A DNA stretch of 64,000 bases from assembly GCF_000447295.1 (NCBI RefSeq), contig NZ_KE650771.1, positions 4,230,282 to 4,294,281 of the forward strand. The letters run 5' to 3'. Origin of the DNA: Fischerella sp. PCC 9431 (GTDB lineage: Bacteria; Cyanobacteriota; Cyanobacteriia; Cyanobacteriales; Nostocaceae). Position numbers and translations under genes: made by a program. The notes under the pieces were generated by a model that saw only the letters and a list, made by a program, of their open reading frames with translations, was not told the origin of the DNA and searched no databases. Positions 8,890 through 19,632 of the stretch are shown piece by piece (positions within the stretch are counted from its first letter, which is position 1; each line of letters starts with the position of its first letter).

Positions 8890-9547
8890 TGCTGTTTTTG
8901 TGGCTATTCCAGTTCAAGCAGTTCCTTCTGTTGATACACCTAAAGAGCCAAGTTCCCCAGTCTTAGAAAAAAAAGCACCCACACAAATAACTACACTTAC
9001 ACTTCAAGATTTACCATCTGGCTATAAAGAACTTCCACCCGAACTCAAAGAAGCGATCGCTACTCAGTTGGAGCCTTTTAAACAGCTCATTGCTAAAGAA
9101 AATCTGCCATTAAATAACTTTTTCGCCTTTATCGACCCCAAAAAAATGGAAGTTGTTATGGGCTTTACGGGAATGCTAGCAAATCAAACCCAACAAACTC
9201 AATTTGATGCTGCTTTACAGCAAGTACAAAAACCGGAGTTTGAGAAAGAAATCAAAAAACTACAACAAAAATTGCCATCAGATCAGCAAGTTCAATTGTT
9301 AGCTTACAAAACTCTCCCAGAAGCGAATAAACTTGCTGACAACTCTACTGGATTTAGTTTAGGTGCAAAGGTACAAGACCTACCAGTAAATTTTGATGTC
9401 ATCGGCTTCCGTCGTAGTAATTTTGGATCATTTACTACAATTATGTATTTAACTGAAAAACAACCTTCTATATCTGTCAAAGATATTGTCGCCAAGCTAG
9501 ATGGACGTTTTTTGCAATCATCTTCCACAACAAATATACCAAAATAA
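8834..9547 (+). CDS. secreted conserved hypothetical protein
   Basis: 237 residues with a basic N-terminus and hydrophobic core (residues about 8-27) ending PVQA, a likely signal peptidase I site, so exported to the periplasm or beyond. The mature part is rich in Gln, Lys and Pro; the segment from residue about 57 (DLPSGYKELPPELKEAI) to the end could form one mixed alpha/beta domain. No catalytic motif is seen. The function is unknown. No operon partner. Confidence 0.7.
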   Translation: MKLLQLKKQIASILSIFTSAVFVAIPVQAVPSVDTPKEPSSPVLEKKAPTQITTLTLQDLPSGYKELPPELKEAIATQLEPFKQLIAKENLPLNNFFAFIDPKKMEVVMGFTGMLANQTQQTQFDAALQQVQKPEFEKEIKKLQQKLPSDQQVQLLAYKTLPEANKLADNSTGFSLGAKVQDLPVNFDVIGFRRSNFGSFTTIMYLTEKQPSISVKDIVAKLDGRFLQSSSTTNIPK

Positions 9548-9717
9548 ATCAGCACCAAATAAACTTAATTCATTGGTCATTGGTCATTGAGGATTGGGAT
9601 TAGTTTTTCTTTGCATCCAGTCTGTCTCCCTTCTCCCTTGTCTCCCTTGTCTTCCTTGTTCCTCTTACTAATTTTTAATTTTTAATTTTTAATTTTTAAT
9701 TGATAAGTCCCCGATTC
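9548..9717. repeat. low-complexity intergenic repeats
   Basis: ATTGGTCATTGGTCATTG, CTCCCTTGTCTCCCTTG and a fourfold TTTTTAATTTTTAATT tract follow one another between two convergent genes. Confidence 0.7.
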
Positions 9718-10830
9718 CTATTCTTCACTCTCTCGATACAACTCTTGCAACTCTTGTAACTGTGTGCGCCGAGATTTCTGGCGATATTTTTTACTTTCTA
9801 ACTTTGGTTCGTACTTTTGCTTTCCTTTACCTTTTGTTTTGACCTTAACAGTAGATTCTGGATCAGCTTGTTGATTTAGTTGAGATTGACGTGCGATCGC
9901 TTCTTCTAAAAATTCTAAATAATGCTGATAACGCTCCCAATCTCCCCGGACTGCACAATCAGGTTCATCTCGATGCAGACAGTCACTAAAGCGACACCTT
10001 GCAACAGCTAATCTCTGTCTCGCTTCTGGAAAATAAACAGCTAATTCTTCTGGTGAACAATTCAAATCAGGCTGATTAAAACCGGGCGTATCCGCTAACA
10101 AACCACCATTAGGCAAATCAAACAACTCTACGTGGCGGGTAGTGTGACGACCACGGGCAAGTTTCCCAGAAATTTCACCGACTCGCAGGTTGATGTTAGG
10201 AATCAAAGCATTGATTAAACTTGACTTTCCGACACCTGAAGGGCCAGCAACGACGGTAATTTTATCTTTGAGCCGAATTGATAATTTGTCAATATTTATA
10301 CTTTTATATACGCTGATAAAACTTGGCTGATAACCCCATTTGATGAGGTGTTCATTAATTTGATTTTGCTGTTGAGTTGAAATTAAATCACTTTTATTTA
10401 GACATAAAACCACATCTAAACCTGTAGATTCAGCTTTTACTAAAAAGCGGCTGAGTTGATATGGTTCTAAAGGGGGATCGGCGACTGCAAATACTAAAAG
10501 AATTTGATTAACATTGGCGATCGCTGGACGATCCAATTGATTTTTTCTAGGTAAAACATCAGCGATCGCACCTCGTTGACCAGCCCAATCTGGCTCTTCA
10601 ACCAAGACGCGATCGCCTACCATTACCTGCTGGCCAATTTTTTTTAAGCGTGTTCTACGAGTGCAAAGCAGGAGTGGGGGAGTAGCAGACTTAGTCAGTG
10701 AAACAGACAAAGACGCGGAGAGATTGATTAGCTCTGTGTCAGTGATATCTAACTGTACTCGATAAAAATTAGCTTGCACGGCTAACACCGTACCCAATAA
10801 CCTCAAGGAATCTTGTGATACTTCGGTCAT
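9718..10830 (-). CDS. rsgA: ribosome small-subunit biogenesis GTPase RsgA
   Basis: A 370-residue circularly permuted GTPase that assists late 30S assembly. Seen: N-terminal OB-fold (residues about 10-95); NKSD (G4) near 146; GPSGVGKSSLIN (G1, about 196-207); DTPGFNQPD (G3) near 245; and a zinc module with CRFSDCLHRDEPDC near 280-293. The C-terminal 50 residues are strongly basic (KTKGKGKQKYEPK), likely an RNA-binding tail. Its start overlaps the stop of the tusA-like gene by 4 bases (ATGA), so the two are translationally coupled. Confidence 0.95.
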   Translation of the reverse strand: MTEVSQDSLRLLGTVLAVQANFYRVQLDITDTELINLSASLSVSLTKSATPPLLLCTRRTRLKKIGQQVMVGDRVLVEEPDWAGQRGAIADVLPRKNQLDRPAIANVNQILLVFAVADPPLEPYQLSRFLVKAESTGLDVVLCLNKSDLISTQQQNQINEHLIKWGYQPSFISVYKSINIDKLSIRLKDKITVVAGPSGVGKSSLINALIPNINLRVGEISGKLARGRHTTRHVELFDLPNGGLLADTPGFNQPDLNCSPEELAVYFPEARQRLAVARCRFSDCLHRDEPDCAVRGDWERYQHYLEFLEEAIARQSQLNQQADPESTVKVKTKGKGKQKYEPKLESKKYRQKSRRTQLQELQELYRESEE

Positions 10831-11084
10831 GAGGTACTAATGGGACAGCGTACTAACAAAGAAAAATAGCCAGTAAAGTCTGTTATTTTTTCTACCTGAT
10901 AACCCGCCATTGTCAAACTATCAGGAACTTGCTCAATTGGCTCACCAGGATCTAGCCAAACTTCTAATAAAGATCCAGGTTGCATTTGTTCTAAACGAAG
11001 TTTTGTACGTACAAAATTAATCGGGCAAGGGGTGCCGCGCAAGTCCAGTTGAGCATCAGGAGTTGAAACAGAAAATAGACTCAT
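10827..11084 (-). CDS. TusA-family sulfurtransferase-like protein
   Basis: An 85-residue protein of the TusA/SirA fold. Seen: [16 protein letters not shown] with the family cysteine at residue about 20; the usual CPxP motif is CPIN here, so the second proline is replaced. Family members carry persulfide sulfur for tRNA thiolation or cofactor synthesis. It overlaps dnaJ upstream and rsgA downstream by 4 bases each, giving a tight dnaJ-tusA-rsgA unit. Whether it moves sulfur or has another role is not settled by sequence. Confidence 0.85.
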   Translation of the reverse strand: MSLFSVSTPDAQLDLRGTPCPINFVRTKLRLEQMQPGSLLEVWLDPGEPIEQVPDSLTMAGYQVEKITDFTGYFSLLVRCPISTS

Positions 11085-12211
11085 CTTTGATGAAAGAAAT
11101 TGCCCAGAAAACCTTCTATACCACCTTTACCAGTGCGGTCTCCTCTAATTTTAGCTAGCTTTTCTAATAATTCTCGTTCCTCTGGAGTTATCTTGTTTGG
11201 AATATCAATCAATACTGTAAGCATGTGGTCGCCCCGACTTACTGGGTTCCCCAAACGTGGTACACCACGATTTTCTAACTTCATTACCGTATTTGGTTGA
11301 GTGCCAGGTGGAATAATGAGTTCCACAGGTCCATCTACCGTATTGACTTCAAAACGAGAACCTAAAATCGCTTGGAGATAACTAATTTTAATTTCCGAAA
11401 GAATATTAATACCTTCTCTCTGGAATTCTTGGTCTTCATTGACGAACAAGTAAACGTACAAATCTCCGGGTGGTCCTCCACGTTGACCAGCATCTCCTTC
11501 TTGAGAGATCCGCAAGCGTGTACCATTATCTACCCCAGCAGGAATAGTAATTTTGAGTTTCTTGGTTACTTGATTTGCACCCTTACCCTCACAAGCATCG
11601 CATTTGTCTTCTATAACCGAACCTGTACCATTACAAGTGGGACAAGTCGATACTTGAGTAAAACTACCAAATGGCGTCCTCGTCACGCGGCGTACTTGAC
11701 CTGAACCACTACAAGTAGAACAAGTGCGGGGGCGAGTACCAGGTTTGGCACCAGAGCCACTACAAGCTTCACAAGTCTCTAAGTGCGAAATGCGAATTTC
11801 TTTTTCACCACCAAATACTGCTTCTCGAAAGTCTAACTTCAGGTCTAGCCGTAGGTCATCTCCCCTAACTGGTCCACTGCGTCGTCTTTGTGTTTGAGTA
11901 CCCATACCGCCAGCAAAGCCACTGAAGATGCTTTCAAAGATATCGGCAAAACCGCCCATATCCACATCTTGGTAGCCTACACCAGCGCCAGCAGAAACTC
12001 CGGCTTCACCAAAGCGGTCATAACGAGCACGAGTTTCGGGTTCTGAGAGTATCTCATAGGCACGGTTAATTTCCTTAAAGCGTTCTTCAGCTCCCGGTTC
12101 CTTGTTCACATCTGGGTGATACTTCCGGGCTAGGCGGCGATAGGCGTGTTTGATTTCTTCTTTATCGGCGTCACGAGAGACACCCAGAATTTCGTAGTAG
12201 TCGCGGGCCAT
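11081..12211 (-). CDS. dnaJ: chaperone DnaJ (type I)
   Basis: A 376-residue Hsp40 co-chaperone that stimulates DnaK ATPase and delivers substrates. Seen: J-domain with YHPDVN near residue 32; Gly-rich linker (SAGAGVGYQ); the four CxxCxGxG zinc repeats ([32 protein letters not shown], residues about 147-213); then the C-terminal beta domains. This is the complete type I architecture. It follows dnaK on the same strand after a 594-bp gap, and leads into tusA and rsgA by overlapping codons. Confidence 0.95.
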   Translation of the reverse strand: MARDYYEILGVSRDADKEEIKHAYRRLARKYHPDVNKEPGAEERFKEINRAYEILSEPETRARYDRFGEAGVSAGAGVGYQDVDMGGFADIFESIFSGFAGGMGTQTQRRRSGPVRGDDLRLDLKLDFREAVFGGEKEIRISHLETCEACSGSGAKPGTRPRTCSTCSGSGQVRRVTRTPFGSFTQVSTCPTCNGTGSVIEDKCDACEGKGANQVTKKLKITIPAGVDNGTRLRISQEGDAGQRGGPPGDLYVYLFVNEDQEFQREGINILSEIKISYLQAILGSRFEVNTVDGPVELIIPPGTQPNTVMKLENRGVPRLGNPVSRGDHMLTVLIDIPNKITPEERELLEKLAKIRGDRTGKGGIEGFLGNFFHQR

Positions 12212-12805
12212 ATAGCAAAGGTGAAAGTTAAAAGGTAGAAAGCAGCTATGCAGGTATCACTTTGTAGACGCACAAGACTTAAGGCGTCAACTCTATTGAG
12301 TTGCAACTTCCTCTAAAAATCATGAGACGAATATCGCCCCAAGAAGTTTGGGCAGACAGAAGGCAGAAGGCAACAGTTAAATTTTCTTAATAATATAATT
12401 TTACCTTTTACCTTTTATATAAATCACCAGCAAATTGCCAGCAACAGGTACTTTCTTCGTAAAGCAGTGCCAATTGCGGAGCCACTGCGCCCTTAGAGGT
12501 TTCCTAGCCAGTGCATCGGGCGGCTTGCCGCTCCTGTTGCATCTGGGGTTCCGTTGTCGCGATGCCGTGAAAAACGACAAAAGCTTTAGCCTGAAGCTGT
12601 CTCTTTTACAATTGTGCTACGTATGAGAGCAAAACTCTGCCCATTAATTAGATGGGCTAGCCGCACTTATAGGTGTGGAAAACCCCCCATGAGTCTGATG
12701 ACAAAGCAAATCATTTCTATAATCTAGCAAAAAAGGATAGTGGTTAGTTTGTCATTGGTTGTTTGTTGTTTGTTCCAAACAATCAGCAACTACTAACTAC
12801 TAAAA
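12212..12805. other. intergenic gap between dnaK and dnaJ
   Basis: 594 bp without a credible gene; the 63-codon frame at 12435 is not convincing. It holds GGGCGGCTTGCCGCTCC (about 12519-12535), part of a dispersed palindromic repeat. A CTGATGA word at about 12697 has no hammerhead context. The size suggests dnaJ has its own promoter. Confidence 0.4.
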
Positions 12806-14767
12806 CTACTCTATCGCCTCATAATCAGCATGTAGAGTATTTTCATCTTCAAAATCAAAATTCAATTGTGGTGTCAGCGTGCTATGTAATGTTTCAGATT
12901 GTTTAGGAGTGGAAGAACTATCTGCATAGGAAAGAGCATGATCAGTTTGACCATCATTAACATGGTTGTATACTTCAGCCCCAATACTAAATAGAGTTTG
13001 CTGAAAATCTTCTAAGCGCTGTTTGAATTCTGAAACAGAAATGCTTGATTCATAAATTGCTGCTTGGAGATGGGCAAGTTTTTCATCTGCCAAACTTTTG
13101 ATCTGTTCGCCGATCAAGTTGCCATTATCTTTGAGTGTTGATTCGTAACTGTACAACAAATTGTCAGCTTGGTTCTTCAATGCTGCTATTTCTATACGTC
13201 TTCTGTCTTCTTCAGCGAACACTTCAGCCTCTTGTCGCATCCGTTCAATTTCGTTGCTGCTTAAGCCACCTGTGTTGGTGATCCGAATACTTTGCTCTCT
13301 ACCTGTACCTTTGTCTTGGGCAGAGACTTTCATAATACCGTTGACATCGATTTCAAAACTAACTTCGATTTGTGGTACACCACGAGGCGCTGGGGGAATT
13401 CCTGTGAGTAGAAATTTACCCAAGCCTTTGTTATCTTTTGCCATCGCCCGTTCACCTTGAAGGACGTGTATTTCTACAGAGGTTTGTCCATCAACGGCTG
13501 TGGAAAAAATTTGGGATTTACTGGTGGGAATTGTGGTGTTGCGCTCAATGATTTTGGTAAATACTTCTCCTAAAGTTTCAATTCCCAATGACAGAGGTGT
13601 AACATCCAATAAAAGTAGATTATCAACTTCCCCACCCATCACCCCAGCTTGGATAGCGGCTCCGAGTGCTACTGCTTCGTCTGGGTTAATTGAGCGATCT
13701 GGTGTTTTGCCGTTAAAAAATTTAACTAAGGCATTTTGGACAGCAGGAATACGGGTAGAACCCCCTACCAAAATAATTCGATCAATATCTTGTGGTTTGA
13801 GGTCTGCGTCTTTGAGTGCTTGCACCATCGGTTTGATGATAGCTTCTATGAAATGACCCGTCAATTCTTCAAATTTAGTACGGGCGAGTTCCATTTCTAA
13901 ATGCTTTGGACCTGTTTCATCCGCAGTGATAAACGGCAAGTTAATTGAAGTATTCATCATACTTGAGAGTTCAATTTTTGCCTTTTCTGCTGCTTCTCGC
14001 AAGCGTTGCAGAGCCATTTTATCTTGGGAAAGATCGATTTTTTCTTGTTGTAAAAATGTATCTATCATCCAACGGACGATACAGTTATCAAAATCGTCTC
14101 CACCCAAGTGGTTATTACCACTCGTTGCTTTAACTTCAAACACACCATCCCCTAATTGTAGGATGGATACATCGAAAGTACCACCTCCTAAATCAAAGAC
14201 TAAAATTAACTGTTCTTGGTCTTGTTTATCTAAACCAAAAGCTAAAGCGGCTGCGGTTGGCTCGTTGATAATCCGCAATACTTCAAGTCCAGCGATGGTT
14301 CCAGAATCTTTAGTTGCTTGTCTTTGAGCATCTGTAAAATAAGCTGGTACGGTAATGACTGCTTTTGTTACTGGTTCACCCAAAAAATTTTCCGCATCCT
14401 GTTTAAGTTTTTGTAGGATCATGGCGGAAATTTCTTGTGGTGTGTAGTTGCGTCCACGAATTTCAACATCAACAGTATCATCTCGACCTTTGACACAGTT
14501 GTAAGGTACGCGATCGCGTTCTGCATCTGTATCATCCCAACGGCGACCGATGAAGCGTTTTATACTATAGATTGTATTTTCAGCATTTGTGACAGCTTGG
14601 CGCTTTGCTAGTGAACCGACCAAGCGCTCACCGCCTTTGCCAAAGCCCACAATACTTGGAGTAGTTCGTCCGCCTTCTAAATTGGCAATGACAATTGGTT
14701 GACCACCTTCTAAAACTGCAACGCAACTGTTGGTAGTGCCTAAGTCGATCCCAATAACTTTTCCCAT
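12806..14767 (-). CDS. dnaK: Hsp70 chaperone DnaK
   Basis: A 653-residue ATP-dependent chaperone. Seen: [14 protein letters not shown] at the N-terminus (phosphate 1), [16 protein letters not shown], the [15 protein letters not shown] stretch near 192-206, [11 protein letters not shown] near 340, then the substrate-binding beta domain with TPLSLGIET and a helical lid. The C-terminus is a long polar tail ([13 protein letters not shown] ... YEAIE) without the usual EEVD- or EDK-type ending. Cyanobacteria have several DnaK paralogues; the setting next to grpE and divergent from pilBTC matches the DnaK system I recall being linked to pilus activity and polysaccharide secretion. Confidence 0.96.
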   Translation of the reverse strand: MGKVIGIDLGTTNSCVAVLEGGQPIVIANLEGGRTTPSIVGFGKGGERLVGSLAKRQAVTNAENTIYSIKRFIGRRWDDTDAERDRVPYNCVKGRDDTVDVEIRGRNYTPQEISAMILQKLKQDAENFLGEPVTKAVITVPAYFTDAQRQATKDSGTIAGLEVLRIINEPTAAALAFGLDKQDQEQLILVFDLGGGTFDVSILQLGDGVFEVKATSGNNHLGGDDFDNCIVRWMIDTFLQQEKIDLSQDKMALQRLREAAEKAKIELSSMMNTSINLPFITADETGPKHLEMELARTKFEELTGHFIEAIIKPMVQALKDADLKPQDIDRIILVGGSTRIPAVQNALVKFFNGKTPDRSINPDEAVALGAAIQAGVMGGEVDNLLLLDVTPLSLGIETLGEVFTKIIERNTTIPTSKSQIFSTAVDGQTSVEIHVLQGERAMAKDNKGLGKFLLTGIPPAPRGVPQIEVSFEIDVNGIMKVSAQDKGTGREQSIRITNTGGLSSNEIERMRQEAEVFAEEDRRRIEIAALKNQADNLLYSYESTLKDNGNLIGEQIKSLADEKLAHLQAAIYESSISVSEFKQRLEDFQQTLFSIGAEVYNHVNDGQTDHALSYADSSSTPKQSETLHSTLTPQLNFDFEDENTLHADYEAIE

Positions 14768-15067
14768 ATAACGGTATTTTTACTGAGTAATTATCCCTCG
14801 AAGTATAAGCAACAGCTTTTGGGGGACAGTTCAGTGGTGTTTGTCCATTGATAACTGTCCCTCCGTAAGCATTTCCACTAGGGAAGGTGACAAAACTTCG
14901 GGCTTTATATTTCGCGGACTACCTTGTTGCGCGTTTTTATACGCAATGTTCGCCTAGTTAGTCATTGGTCAATTGTTTAGTTGTTAATAGTTGGTAATTA
15001 GTAAGAACTTCTAACACCAAATAACAATTAACTACGAATTGACAAAGGACAAATGACAACTATTGAA
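14768..15067. other. intergenic gap between grpE and dnaK
   Basis: 300 bp. No CIRCE-type (TTAGCACTC...GAGTGCTAA) heat-shock operator is seen. The part nearest grpE is filled with TTAGTTGTTAATAGTTGG-like and TAACAATTAACTACG-like short repeats. Confidence 0.4.
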
Positions 15068-15814
15068 CTATGTCACTGGAGGAGACTGATTTTCCTCTGA
15101 AGATGGCATATCTTCTTTAGGAGCAGCCACCTTCACCATTGCATGACGTAGCACGCGATCGCCCAGGTAATATCCGCGTACTAACTCTTCTAACACTGTT
15201 CCTTCAGGATATTCATCCGTAGGTTCGCGCATTACTGCTTCGTGTAGGTTGGGATCAAAGGGTTGTCCTTCGGGACGCATAGGTGATACACCTAAGCGCT
15301 TCAGGCTATCTACGAGTAATTTGTAAACTCCTTGATAACTTTTGTGAATTCCCATTTCCCCATCATTTTGGGGTTTGATTTGCGATCGCGCCCGCTCGAA
15401 ATTATCAACTACTGGTAGTAATTCATTAATTGCATTCCGTTTTGCTTGCGCTTCTAGATCCTCTTTTTCTTTGTTTGTGCGTTTGCGGTAGTTCTCAAAA
15501 TCTGCCGCAATTCGCATATACTGGCTGCTACGTTCTTCTAACTGAGCTTTGAGAGACTCAATTTGTTGATTCATTTGTACTGATGCAGCCGTATCAACTG
15601 TTGTTGTTTGACTAGCAGTAACCCCATTTTCTTGGCTGGGTGTAACTGTGTTTTCAGGTACGTTAGTTTCGGTTGTCACTTCGTTTGTCACCTCGGTGCC
15701 AGGTTCGTTGGCATTCATTGGAACTGAGGAGTCACTATTCATTGCTTGTTTGACCTCTGTTGGTTCACCCACTTGCTGATTTGTGTTGTTGATCTGTTTA
15801 TATTCGTCCATCAT
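15068..15814 (-). CDS. grpE: nucleotide exchange factor GrpE
   Basis: A 248-residue GrpE, releasing ADP from DnaK. Residues 1-80 are a low-complexity acidic, Thr/Asn-rich extension ([15 protein letters not shown]). A coiled coil follows from about 82 ([19 protein letters not shown]) with the family signature [15 protein letters not shown], and the C-terminal beta domain holds [17 protein letters not shown] and [14 protein letters not shown]. An ATG pair at the start (MMDEY) leaves one residue in doubt. First gene of the chaperone group. Confidence 0.95.
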   Translation of the reverse strand: MMDEYKQINNTNQQVGEPTEVKQAMNSDSSVPMNANEPGTEVTNEVTTETNVPENTVTPSQENGVTASQTTTVDTAASVQMNQQIESLKAQLEERSSQYMRIAADFENYRKRTNKEKEDLEAQAKRNAINELLPVVDNFERARSQIKPQNDGEMGIHKSYQGVYKLLVDSLKRLGVSPMRPEGQPFDPNLHEAVMREPTDEYPEGTVLEELVRGYYLGDRVLRHAMVKVAAPKEDMPSSEENQSPPVT

Positions 15815-16332
15815 TATGTACTGATCCCAGATACTTGATACGACAATTTATCGCCATATTTGCAGTCATGCATTAAACTTCTTGTAGAAATTGAGAAAAA
15901 GTTAAGGAGTAAAGTTAAAGGTTGAAGAATAAAAAACCTTTGCCTTTAAGCCTTTACCCTTGCTCTACAAGATCGCAACAAGTAGTCTATTGCTAGAAAT
16001 GGCAACAGTAGGCGCATTTTGTTGTCGATGTCTCCTGGAATTGATATCACCGTCATCTATTTTGACAAATGCTGGACATATCAATTCAAAATACCTACGG
16101 TAGGCACGCAAGCGACTTCACAGAAGTAGCCGCTCCGCGTCTACAAAACTCAAAATTGGTAAGAGGGACAAGGGGGGAGACATATCAGTTATCAAATTAA
16201 ACTGGTCATTGTTAACTGTTAATTGTTAACTGATTAATCCCTAATCCCCGATCCCCAATTTTAAGCGGGTATGTAAATTCTTGTTCACAGCTTGGGAATA
16301 CTCTACTCAGAGATTCCCTCAATAGCTGATTT
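15815..16332. other. divergent region between grpE and pilB
   Basis: 518 bp between the chaperone genes (leftward) and pilBTC (rightward). It contains GTAGACGC-type repeat pieces around 16100-16145 and GTTAACTGTTAATTGTTAACTG plus CCCTAATCCCCGATCCCC repeats at 16208-16262. No operator is recognised, but both promoters must lie here. Confidence 0.5.
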
Positions 16333-18345
16333 ATGACTAACTCGTCACCACAACGGCGCAGTACGGCTCTGTCTACCAGAGTAGAATTTTCGCCCTTTGG
16401 CAACAAGCTTGTGCAATCTGGCTTTGTCAATAGTGAACAGATGAGACAAGCGCTGATTGATAGCCGCAAGTCTGGTATCCCTTTAACAGAAGTACTCGAA
16501 TCAATATCGGGACGACAATTATCACCAGAGTTACTAAGACAGTATAAAAAACAACAGTTATTTGAACTTAAAATACTTTACGGCGTAGAATCACTTGATC
16601 CGGAAATTAGTTCAGTAGGCAACACAACAGTAGCCCATCTCATTGATAGTCTCATCCCAATTGATATTTGTCGTCGTCACCGCTTAGTACCACTGTCGAA
16701 AAACGAGGATCAAAACCCACCCTCTGTTTTAGTGGCGATGGTCGATCCAGATAATCTAGAAGCTTCGGATGACTTAAATAGGGTTTTGCGCCCCCAAGGT
16801 TTGGCCTTGCAACGCATGGTAATTACTCAAGAAGACTACCAATCGTTGATTAATTTATACCTTAATGATTTAGCGGTTCGGCAAAAGCACTTAGAACAAG
16901 AAAAATATACAGACATTAATCAAGATTTAGAAAATCTAGACAACCTCAACCTAGACGAAACTCCAGAAGAGTCCGAAGCTGATTTGGGAGCAGCGATGAA
17001 AGGTGCTGAGGATGCTCCTGTAATCAATTTGGTTAACAGAATTTTAGCAAAAGCATTACATGAGAAAGTATCTGACATTCACATAGAACCTCAAGAAGAA
17101 AACCTCCGGATTCGCTTTCGTAAAGACGGGGTGTTACGAGAAGCTTTCGATCCTTTGCCAAAAAAAATCATTCCTGCTGTCACCGCACGGTTTAAGATTA
17201 TCGCCAGTTTAGATATTGCAGAACGACGCTTACCTCAAGACGGACGGATTCGCCGATTGTTCGAGGGACGTAAAGTAGATTTCCGTGTTAATACCCTACC
17301 TAGTCGCTACGGTGAAAAAGTAGTACTGCGAATTTTGGATAACTCTGCAACTCAACTAGGTTTGGATAAGCTAATTACGAATCCAGAGACATTACAGATT
17401 GTCCAGGAAATGGTTAGTCGTCCTTTTGGGTTAATTTTAGTCACTGGACCAACAGGTTCTGGTAAAACAACCTCGCTATATTCGGCACTCGCAGAAAGAA
17501 ACGATCCAGGAATCAATATCAGTACTGTGGAAGACCCTATTGAGTATAGCTTACCGGGAATTACTCAAGTACAAGTGATTCGGGAAAAAGGCTTAGATTT
17601 CGCAACTGCATTACGGGCATTTTTGCGGCAAGATCCAGATGTGCTGCTGGTGGGTGAAACAAGGGATAAGGAAACAGCAAAAACGGCGATTGAAGCAGCA
17701 TTAACAGGTCACTTGGTATTGACTACTTTACATACTAATGACGCCCCTGGTGCGATCGCTCGTTTAGGGGAAATGGGTATAGAACCTTTCATGATTTCCA
17801 GTTCGCTGATCGGCGTTTTAGCACAGCGTTTGGTACGGCGTGTTTGTTCTGAGTGTCGCATTCCCTACACACCCACAGTAGAAGAACTTGCTCGCTATGG
17901 TTTGTCAGCTTCCCAGGAAGTCGGAATAAGCTTTTATAAAGCTAATACTCTGACCCTAGACCAAATTCAAGAAGCCAAAACCCAAGGTCATTTATGTCCA
18001 AACTGTAATGGCGTAGGCTACAAAGGACGTTGTGGCGTCTATGAGGTCATGCGAATCAGCGAAAATTTGCAAACTCTCATTAACGAAGAAGCACCAACAG
18101 AACGCATCAAAGAAGTAGCAGTAGAAGAGGGTATGAAAACCCTACTGGCGTACAGTTTGGACTTAGTACGTCAAGGTTCAACCACTCTAGAAGAAGTAGA
18201 ACGAGTCACATTTACTGACACAGGTTTAGAAGCGGAATTGAAAGCCAAACGCAAAACTAGTCTTACTTGTCGGACTTGTAATGCTGGATTGCAGCCAGAA
18301 TGGTTGGATTGTCCATATTGTCTGACACCTCGTTTTCAAGATTAG
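16333..18345 (+). CDS. pilB: type IV pilus extension ATPase PilB
   Basis: A 670-residue GspE/PilB hexameric ATPase driving pilus extension. Seen: N-terminal MshEN-like region (about 20-160) with GIPLTEVLE; acidic linker; catalytic domain with KVSDIHIEP near 243; Walker A GPTGSGKTTSLYS near 374; STVEDPIEY Asp box; Walker B DPDVLLVGETRD near 434; zinc motif CSEC...CPNC near 515-557. A further C-terminal four-cysteine pair (CRTC, CPYC) closes the protein, giving an extra zinc ribbon beyond the standard one. First gene of pilBTC. Confidence 0.96.
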   Translation: MTNSSPQRRSTALSTRVEFSPFGNKLVQSGFVNSEQMRQALIDSRKSGIPLTEVLESISGRQLSPELLRQYKKQQLFELKILYGVESLDPEISSVGNTTVAHLIDSLIPIDICRRHRLVPLSKNEDQNPPSVLVAMVDPDNLEASDDLNRVLRPQGLALQRMVITQEDYQSLINLYLNDLAVRQKHLEQEKYTDINQDLENLDNLNLDETPEESEADLGAAMKGAEDAPVINLVNRILAKALHEKVSDIHIEPQEENLRIRFRKDGVLREAFDPLPKKIIPAVTARFKIIASLDIAERRLPQDGRIRRLFEGRKVDFRVNTLPSRYGEKVVLRILDNSATQLGLDKLITNPETLQIVQEMVSRPFGLILVTGPTGSGKTTSLYSALAERNDPGINISTVEDPIEYSLPGITQVQVIREKGLDFATALRAFLRQDPDVLLVGETRDKETAKTAIEAALTGHLVLTTLHTNDAPGAIARLGEMGIEPFMISSSLIGVLAQRLVRRVCSECRIPYTPTVEELARYGLSASQEVGISFYKANTLTLDQIQEAKTQGHLCPNCNGVGYKGRCGVYEVMRISENLQTLINEEAPTERIKEVAVEEGMKTLLAYSLDLVRQGSTTLEEVERVTFTDTGLEAELKAKRKTSLTCRTCNAGLQPEWLDCPYCLTPRFQD

Positions 18346-18426
18346 TCACTAGTCATTGGTCATTTGTCATTTGTCATTTGTCATTTGAAAACCATTAACA
18401 AATAACGAACAACAAAGGAAGAAACT

Positions 18427-19554
18427 ATGGAAATGATGATTGAAGATTTAATGGAGCAAATGATTGAAATGGGTGGTTCAGATCTACACTTATCTGCTGG
18501 TTTGCCACCATATTTTCGTATCAGTGGTAAACTGACACCCATCGGAGAAGAGTCATTATCTGGCGACCAATGTCAAAGATTAATTTTTAGTATGCTCAAT
18601 AACTCCCAACGAAAAACATTAGAACAAAACTGGGAGTTAGATTGTTCTTATGGTGTCAAGGGATTAGCACGTTTCCGCGTCAATGTCTATAAAGAACGCG
18701 GTTCTTATGCAGCTTGTTTGCGAGCATTAAGTTCTAAAATACCTAACTTTGATAAATTAGGTTTGCCTGATGTAGTAAGAGAAATGTCGGAAAAACCCAG
18801 AGGATTAATTTTAGTTACAGGGCCTACCGGTTCTGGAAAAACGACAACTCTAGCGGCGATGATTGATTTAATAAATCGCACACGAGCAGAACATATTTTA
18901 ACAGTTGAAGATCCAATAGAGTTTGTTTATGAACCAATCAAAAGTCTTGTTCATCAAAGACAATTAGGCGAAGATACAAAAAGTTTTGCCAATGCTTTAA
19001 AAGCTGCTTTGCGGGAAGACCCAGATATTATTCTTGTGGGAGAAATGCGGGACTTAGAAACTATTTCTTTAGCGATTTCTGCTGCTGAAACTGGGCATTT
19101 AGTATTTGGAACTTTACACACTAGTTCAGCAGCACAGACTGTTGACAGAATTATTGACGTTTTTCCCCATGAAAAACAAACCCAGGTAAGAGTACAGTTA
19201 TCTAACTCGCTAGTAGCAGTCTTTAGCCAAACTTTAGTTCCTAAAAAAAATCCTAAGCCTAGTGAGTTTGGTCGGGTGATGGCACAGGAAATAATGATAG
19301 TAACTCCGGCTATTTCTAACTTGATTCGTGAAGGTAAAACAGCTCAAGTTTACTCAGCTATTCAAACTGGTGGCAAATTGGGTATGCAAACTCTGGAGAA
19401 GGTTTTAGCTGATTTGTATAAAGCAGGAACTATCTCTTTTGAAGCAGCAATGTCTAAAACTTCTAAGCCAGATGAAGTGCAACGTCTCATTGGCCCTGCT
19501 GCATCACCTGCTGGTGGAAAAGTAGGTACTGCTGGAACTGTAAAAGCACATTAA
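18427..19554 (+). CDS. pilT: type IV pilus retraction ATPase PilT
   Basis: A 375-residue PilT ATPase that depolymerises pili. Seen: GGSDLHLSAGLPP near the N-terminus; Walker A GPTGSGKTTTLAAM (about 134-147); VEDPIEFVYE; Walker B DPDIILVGEMRD near 200; and the His box ETGHLVFGTLHTSSA near 220. The C-terminus is Gly/Ala-rich. A GGAAGAAACT site precedes the ATG. It follows pilB by 81 bases that consist of ATTGGTCATTTGTCATTTG repeats. Confidence 0.96.
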   Translation: MEMMIEDLMEQMIEMGGSDLHLSAGLPPYFRISGKLTPIGEESLSGDQCQRLIFSMLNNSQRKTLEQNWELDCSYGVKGLARFRVNVYKERGSYAACLRALSSKIPNFDKLGLPDVVREMSEKPRGLILVTGPTGSGKTTTLAAMIDLINRTRAEHILTVEDPIEFVYEPIKSLVHQRQLGEDTKSFANALKAALREDPDIILVGEMRDLETISLAISAAETGHLVFGTLHTSSAAQTVDRIIDVFPHEKQTQVRVQLSNSLVAVFSQTLVPKKNPKPSEFGRVMAQEIMIVTPAISNLIREGKTAQVYSAIQTGGKLGMQTLEKVLADLYKAGTISFEAAMSKTSKPDEVQRLIGPAASPAGGKVGTAGTVKAH

Positions 19555-19632
19555 AAATTTTGTTGCTTAAGTATTTCTCAAACAATTAACAAGCGAAATT
19601 TCTGATTAATTTCATACGGATAGAGGAAAATT

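Noticed and set aside
12690-12710. CTGATGA word suggesting a hammerhead ribozyme
   Set aside because: No matching GAAA core or stems at the needed distance.
15815-16332. Possible CIRCE heat-shock operator before grpE
   Set aside because: No TTAGCACTC/GAGTGCTAA pair found.
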